Assembly (NCBI GenBank): GCA_003254905.1
Contig: QANU01002056.1
Span: 203,530 to 267,529, forward strand
Length of the DNA stretch: 64,000 nucleotides
Source: Nissolia schottii
Taxonomy: Eukaryota > Streptophyta > Magnoliopsida > Fabales > Fabaceae
Direction: 5' to 3'
This document shows, one piece after another, positions 59,601 through 64,000 of this stretch. The position numbers and the translations under genes were made by a program. How positions within the stretch are numbered: the first letter of the stretch is position 1; the number at the start of each line of letters is the position of its first letter. The notes under the pieces were generated by a model that saw only the letters and a program-made list of their open reading frames with translations, made no database searches and had not been told where the DNA came from.

Positions 59601-62600
59601 AGCAAACTGCAGTTGACAATTTTTGGATATAAAGAAGCAAGTATAAAATCATCACCTTAGTGGCAGCTTCCAGACTAACAAGGTCTGCGTGAAAATTAAG
59701 CAGTCCAGGTGACCTTTCAGCTAGAACCTAGAGCCAAATAGGAAAAAAGAAAGGTAATTGATCAAATTATATGTTCATTCATTGCAATTTATGCTTATAC
59801 CTTGCAAAGATAATGCATCAGGGTCATCTTATTGTTAGAAGCACGAGTATCGGTGAGCTTTAAAAGACTATCCAACTTGAATCCAATTGCAGCTCCTGCA
59901 CAAAATGAAAACATTTGTTATTAATGCATACCCATAAACTGGAAATTTTACATTAGATAAGATCTACAAAATCACATATAATTTTGATTGCTGAAAATTA
60001 GGAAGTACCAGCTATTATCTAAATGTTAAAAACAGAGAGAGCTAGAACCAAATGTGTTTAACTGTGTCCATAAAAGAATAATGATAAGGACATTGCCACA
60101 ATTAAAAACAACTTACCCCTTGCCGTTCCTTGATTCAATGTATTGCCCAAATACAGAATTTTTTTCAGGATCTCCTTCAGCTTGACAGAGTTTCGAACCT
60201 ATTACCAAGAGAAAAGGCACAAGGTCAAAGTGATACAAGCAACACAATGTTCTGTTAGTTTCATAAGCAAAGTACCTCTTCACAGGCAGAGTTCACAGTC
60301 TTTAAACTCTTCTTAAATTCTGTAACCTGCATAATGAAGAAAGTATGATAATCAAAAGACCAAATCTGCAGAACATTCAGAAAAATATTACAGGCACCAC
60401 CAAACCTGGGATAAAAATTGAATCTTGAAAGAGAATACTCTCAATTTTGATTCCACCCGTGGAACCTTCATCAGCTCCAAAAAATACTGAAACATTACCA
60501 AATATATGTAAGAATATGATTAGACATAAACGTATATAATAGGATCATAAATTAGCAAAGACCAAGAGGATTGATTGCTGTATAAACCAACGTCTAAAGG
60601 GAAAGGTGGAGGTTTGTAAATGCTAAATCACTTTTTCTTCCACAAGCAACCAGGCAACAGCAACCAAACTGTCACTGTATTACTATATAAGGACTTTGAA
60701 TTCATATGAATTGCATTTTTGAGGAATTAGATTCCTAACAAACAATTTAAGGTATCATTGTCATAAAACGTTCGATTCACTTCCAGAATTAAAGCCTCAT
60801 TTAATTGAAGCATTAATTGCTTCAAACTCTGCAACTAACATTTATACCCAGTGTTCTGCAATTATCAAATTTCAATTGGCATTCCAACAACTGTTTATCT
60901 TAGAAAGAAGTTTCTCCTTTCTCTTGGGTAGCTAGCTACATCATTTCTTCACCATTCCTCCCAACTCCCTTCCAGATTTTGAAATAAGCAATAAAGGCCA
61001 AACAAATCAATTGCAGATGCCAGGATCAGTTATGGATGTGCAACACAAGGTATCCCATATAATTCTAAGTACTCACACTTTTCTGCCAATAACTATAAAA
61101 AAAATAATGCGAGGACTAAAATAAATTAGTAAACACCTGTTCACACTTCCCCAAACTCTCCTTATCACCAGTGTATCCCTGAATAACCATAAAGACAAGG
61201 AATCAAAATTAGATAAATCAGCGACTACGAAGTATGGATAAATTTGTTAAGCTTTACCTTCAAGAGCTCCATCTCCTCTTTGGTAGGACAAAACTTAATG
61301 AGATTTTCAACCTGATCAACATCTAATACTGACTCATCCATAGCCAGTACTGCAGCCTGAGAACACCCATTTTAACATGTTAGATAATACTTACCATTGA
61401 TAGTTACAGGTGGAGATTATAGATTGTTACCGCCAATACCTACTATCAGTGTCCTTAAGTATTAACAACCCACATATGAAAGTTATTTCAAATTTCAATA
61501 ACCATCCTCTATGCAGACAAAAATAATTTTTACTGCAACTACCACACCACTTGTAGAAGAAATATTTATCATAAAATGCACTATGTTACATGATTATAAA
61601 AAGTTGCTCACGCCAAGTATAAGCTTACCATCATATCAGGAAGTGGCATCTTAACCTTAGTTAGCATAATTTCAGTATTATTGGCCCTCCTTAGGTCAAT
61701 CTACAATCAATAAAACAAATACACAAGTTATTAGGAAAGTACCAAATAAACATCAAGTCAATGAGCTTTTAACAAATATTGGCTTTAAACACTTAACAGC
61801 CAAAAAGCAGCACCAATATGCACCTCACAATTCATTAAATTTGCAGCATCAAAATTTTAATTTTCAGAACTCAAGATACAGAGAAGGTACAATAAAAGAA
61901 CAACAAATTTTGTCCATGGAGATGTAATCAGCACATTCAACACTACTTAATGCTTTATGTGTGCCGGATACTAATTAAAGGCCCAATAAAACTAAAGAAA
62001 AGTATATATTTGTTTCCTCCACAAATTTAGAGCAAATACATGATCATTCAAGTTAGACCAAAATGTAGACGACTTATTATAATGAACAAACCACCAATTA
62101 TACAAATCAACAGCATTATATTTCAATTTTACGATACATATAGTGAAGTTTATCGGGCTTCAAGAAGTAAAACAACAAATCATGGTGGATTATGATTCTG
62201 CTTGGAAAGACCAAGTGAAAACCATCAAATCAACGTTGACAGAAGGATTTTTTCAAAAATCGAATTTCAAGAATATTCATAAAGAAGAATACCAAGTGGA
62301 CTTTGTCAGTTTTAGATCCAACAGATTTGCGTCGCCCTCCAGATTTTCCACCCGAATCAGCAGGTTTGGGGACATTTGCAGAGAAGAGCTTCTCTAGCTC
62401 TGACACATCAAACTCTGGTGCACTAGGAATACAAAACCAGTCATTAAAATGTAAGGATACAGAAAGCAGGAAGAATAACGTACATTTATACCAAATTGAA
62501 ATGATTCAGACAAACATGAATAGTAGACAAGATAGATTACATTTGAGGTTCTCCATGTCTTTGTAATTCTTCCCATAAACTTCCTTGCAGTGCCCTCGTA

Positions 62601-64000
62601 ACCTTACTCCAATGTAAAGGCTTCAAGGAGGATCGTCGAGGTGCCATTGCACCTGTTCCTGCAGGGCGAGCATATCCACGCCCTCTACCTCTTGGATCAG
62701 CTCCAACAATTGAACCTTTGGAACCCAATGGTGGCGGTGGAGGTGCACCACCAAGGGGTCTAGGTGGAGGAGGAGCACCAGGAACACCAGGAGGAGGTGG
62801 GGCTCGACCACCAGGAGGTGGTGGTGGCGGTGGGGCTCGACCACCAAGAGGTGGCGGTNNNNNNNNNNNNNNNNNNNNNNNNNNNNNNNNNNNNNNNNNN
62901 NNNNNNNNNNNNNNNNNNNNNNNNNNNNNNNNNNNNNNNNNNNNNNNNNNNNNNNNNNNNNNNNNNNNNNNNNNNNNNNNNNNNNNNNNNNNNNNNNNNN
63001 NNNNNNNNNNNNNNNNNNNNNNNNNNNNNNNNNNNNNNNNNNNNNNNNNNNNNNNNNNNNNNNNNNNNNNNNNNNNNNNNNNNNNNNNNNNNNNNNNNNN
63101 NNNNNNNNNNNNNNNNNNNNNNNNNNNNNNNNNNNNNNNNNNNNNNNNNNNNNNNNNNNNNNNNNNNNNNNNNNNNNNNNNNNNNNNNNNNNNNNNNNNN
63201 NNNNNNNNNNNNNNNNNNNNNNNNNNNNNNNNNNNNNNNNNNNNNNNNNNNNNNNNNNNNNNNNNNNNNNNNNNNNNNNNNNNNNNNNNNNNNNNNNNNN
63301 NNNNNNNNNNNNNNNNNNNNNNNNNNNNNNNNNNNNNNNNNNNNNNNNNNNNNNNNNNNNNNNNNNNNNNNNNNNNNNNNNNNNNNNNNNNNNNNNNNNN
63401 NNNNNNNNNNNNNNNNNNNNNNNNNNNNNNNNNNNNNNNNNNNNNNNNNNNNNNNNNNNNNNNNNNNNNNNNNNNNNNNNNNNNNNNNNNNTGGAGGTGG
63501 AGGTGGAGGTGGAGGTGGAGGGGGACAAGGAGAAGGAGATGCTGCAGGTTGTAAATTTACCCCTACTTTTTGTTTAGTAACTAATGTTACCATTGGAGGT
63601 GGGGGTGGGGGTGGGGGTGGTGCAATAGACACCTTTTTACCCAGAGAGGATGGTGATACTAACAGAGATGGAGAGGCTTGATTTGATACATCATCCTGTA
63701 ATGATACATGTTCAAAAACATGTAAAGAAGAGTTGCTAGCATGACGTGGAGGCGGAGGTGGAGGTGGAGGTGGAGGTGGAGGCGGTGGAGGAGGCGGTAG
63801 CTCTTGCTCTGAGCCCTCTTGTTGTTCAGTAACTGACTGAAGAGATGTTTCTTTAACAGGTAGTAATGATGGTAGTGAGCGGTTAGCATCTATGAAGCCT
63901 GAAGATTTTGAAGAGACCAACTTACGACTTTTCAGGTCATTTCTTGCGTCAGTAGAAACTACTGTAGACATAGCAGGAGCAGATAAAGACCTTGATTTGG
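56621..64000 (-). CDS. Class II formin (FH1 and FH2 domains), partial at the N-terminal side
   Basis: Actin nucleator that elongates filaments from profilin-actin. Exons in coding order: 62541 to beyond 64000, then 62293-62422, 61629-61700, 61258-61356, 61137-61178, 60406-60486, 60276-60326, 60117-60198, 59801-59895, 59656-59727, 58654-58770, 57447-57515, 57296-57362 and 56621-56778. All these introns are GT-AG and close in frame. FH1 is the polyproline region in the first exon, broken by an N gap. FH2 starts at LKPLHWSKVTRALQGSLWEE and includes IDLRRANNTEIMLTKVK, ILYLGNTLNQGTARGAAIGF, FKLDSLLKLTDTRASNNKMT and FGEDPARCPFEQ. It ends with a charged helix (AELEKKKAVKEAEMEKAKG) and KSAKDS. The FH2 sequence and many small exons fit the AtFH13/14/18/20 group; those proteins begin with a PTEN-like domain, which would lie past the right edge. 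The member is not settled. Confidence 0.92.
62859..63491. other. Assembly gap (N) inside the formin FH1 region
   Basis: 633 unknown bases within polyproline-coding repeats. The frames on the two sides do not agree across 633, so the gap length is only an estimate. Confidence 0.99.
63492..63790. repeat. GGTGGA/GGAGGC simple repeats coding for polyproline
   Basis: Three tracts, near 63492-63525, 63595-63621 and 63747-63795, built from GGTGGA, GGTGGG and GGAGGC words. On the minus strand they encode proline runs of FH1. The plus-strand glycine-rich frames here are shadows. Confidence 0.9.

Noticed and set aside
62718-63681. Plus-strand glycine-rich frames across the second gap
   Set aside because: Antisense shadow of the formin polyproline repeats, mostly N.
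1-64000. tRNA, rRNA or CRISPR loci
   Set aside because: No cloverleaf with conserved A and B box spacing, no rRNA words and no regular spaced repeats were noticed by eye. A tRNA scan would be needed to exclude tRNA genes.

Overview
The window is nuclear DNA from a flowering plant, almost certainly a legume and probably soybean or a close relative. The evidence is intron-rich genes with GT-AG introns, AT-rich spacers, plant-only families (PPR proteins, the clock protein TOC1, a GT34 xylosyltransferase, a class II formin, a CrRLK1L-type receptor kinase) and plant hAT, Mutator, LINE and Ty3/gypsy repeats. The species is inference; no search was run. There are two assembly gaps (37766-38543 and 62859-63491).

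Layout of genes. 32-262 (+) is the 3' end of ribulose-phosphate 3-epimerase. 3789-6436 (-) is a five-exon NEP1-interacting-protein-like RING-H2 membrane protein. 12417-14078 (+) is an intronless PLS-class PPR protein. 16483-19421 (+) is a six-exon DEDDh exonuclease of the NEN type. 26762-30409 (+) is a seven-exon TOC1/PRR1. 32551-34029 (+) is an intronless P-class PPR protein. 35229-36554 (+) is an intronless xyloglucan 6-xylosyltransferase, XXT5-like. 40394-41726 (-) is a two-exon unrecognised single-pass membrane protein. 43257-45591 (+) is a dead receptor-kinase gene. 53838-54824 (+) is an intronless multi-pass membrane protein. 56621-64000 (-) is a formin (FH1 and FH2), running off the right edge. 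Exon phases were checked by hand and close in frame for every multi-exon model except across the formin gap.

The spacers are rich in DNA transposons whose ends can be set by target-site duplications (TSDs). hAT-type elements with 8-bp TSDs lie at 1144-3010, 7613-8113, 15550-15887, 20250-21112, 21224-21765 and 21816-22122. A truncated relative lies at 24093-24356 and a worn one near 48446-49057. Mutator-like elements lie at 8994-12137 (carrying a broken plant-mobile-domain gene) and 37662-38779 (exact 9-bp TSD, interrupted by a gap). LINE pieces lie inside the first hAT element and at 46185-46652. A Ty3/gypsy fossil lies around 46959-48440.

The genes do not form a pathway; they are independent plant loci. 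The best leads are perfect subterminal palindromes and a trapped LINE piece in the hAT element at 1144-3010, three hAT elements packed into 1.9 kb, the PMD-bearing Mutator element with repeated subterminal palindromes, and the candidate regulatory layout of TOC1 (opposed TGACGTGG boxes, a near evening element, a 23-codon uORF and a triplicated 3' UTR repeat). I saw no CRISPR, operon or clearly new multi-gene system.
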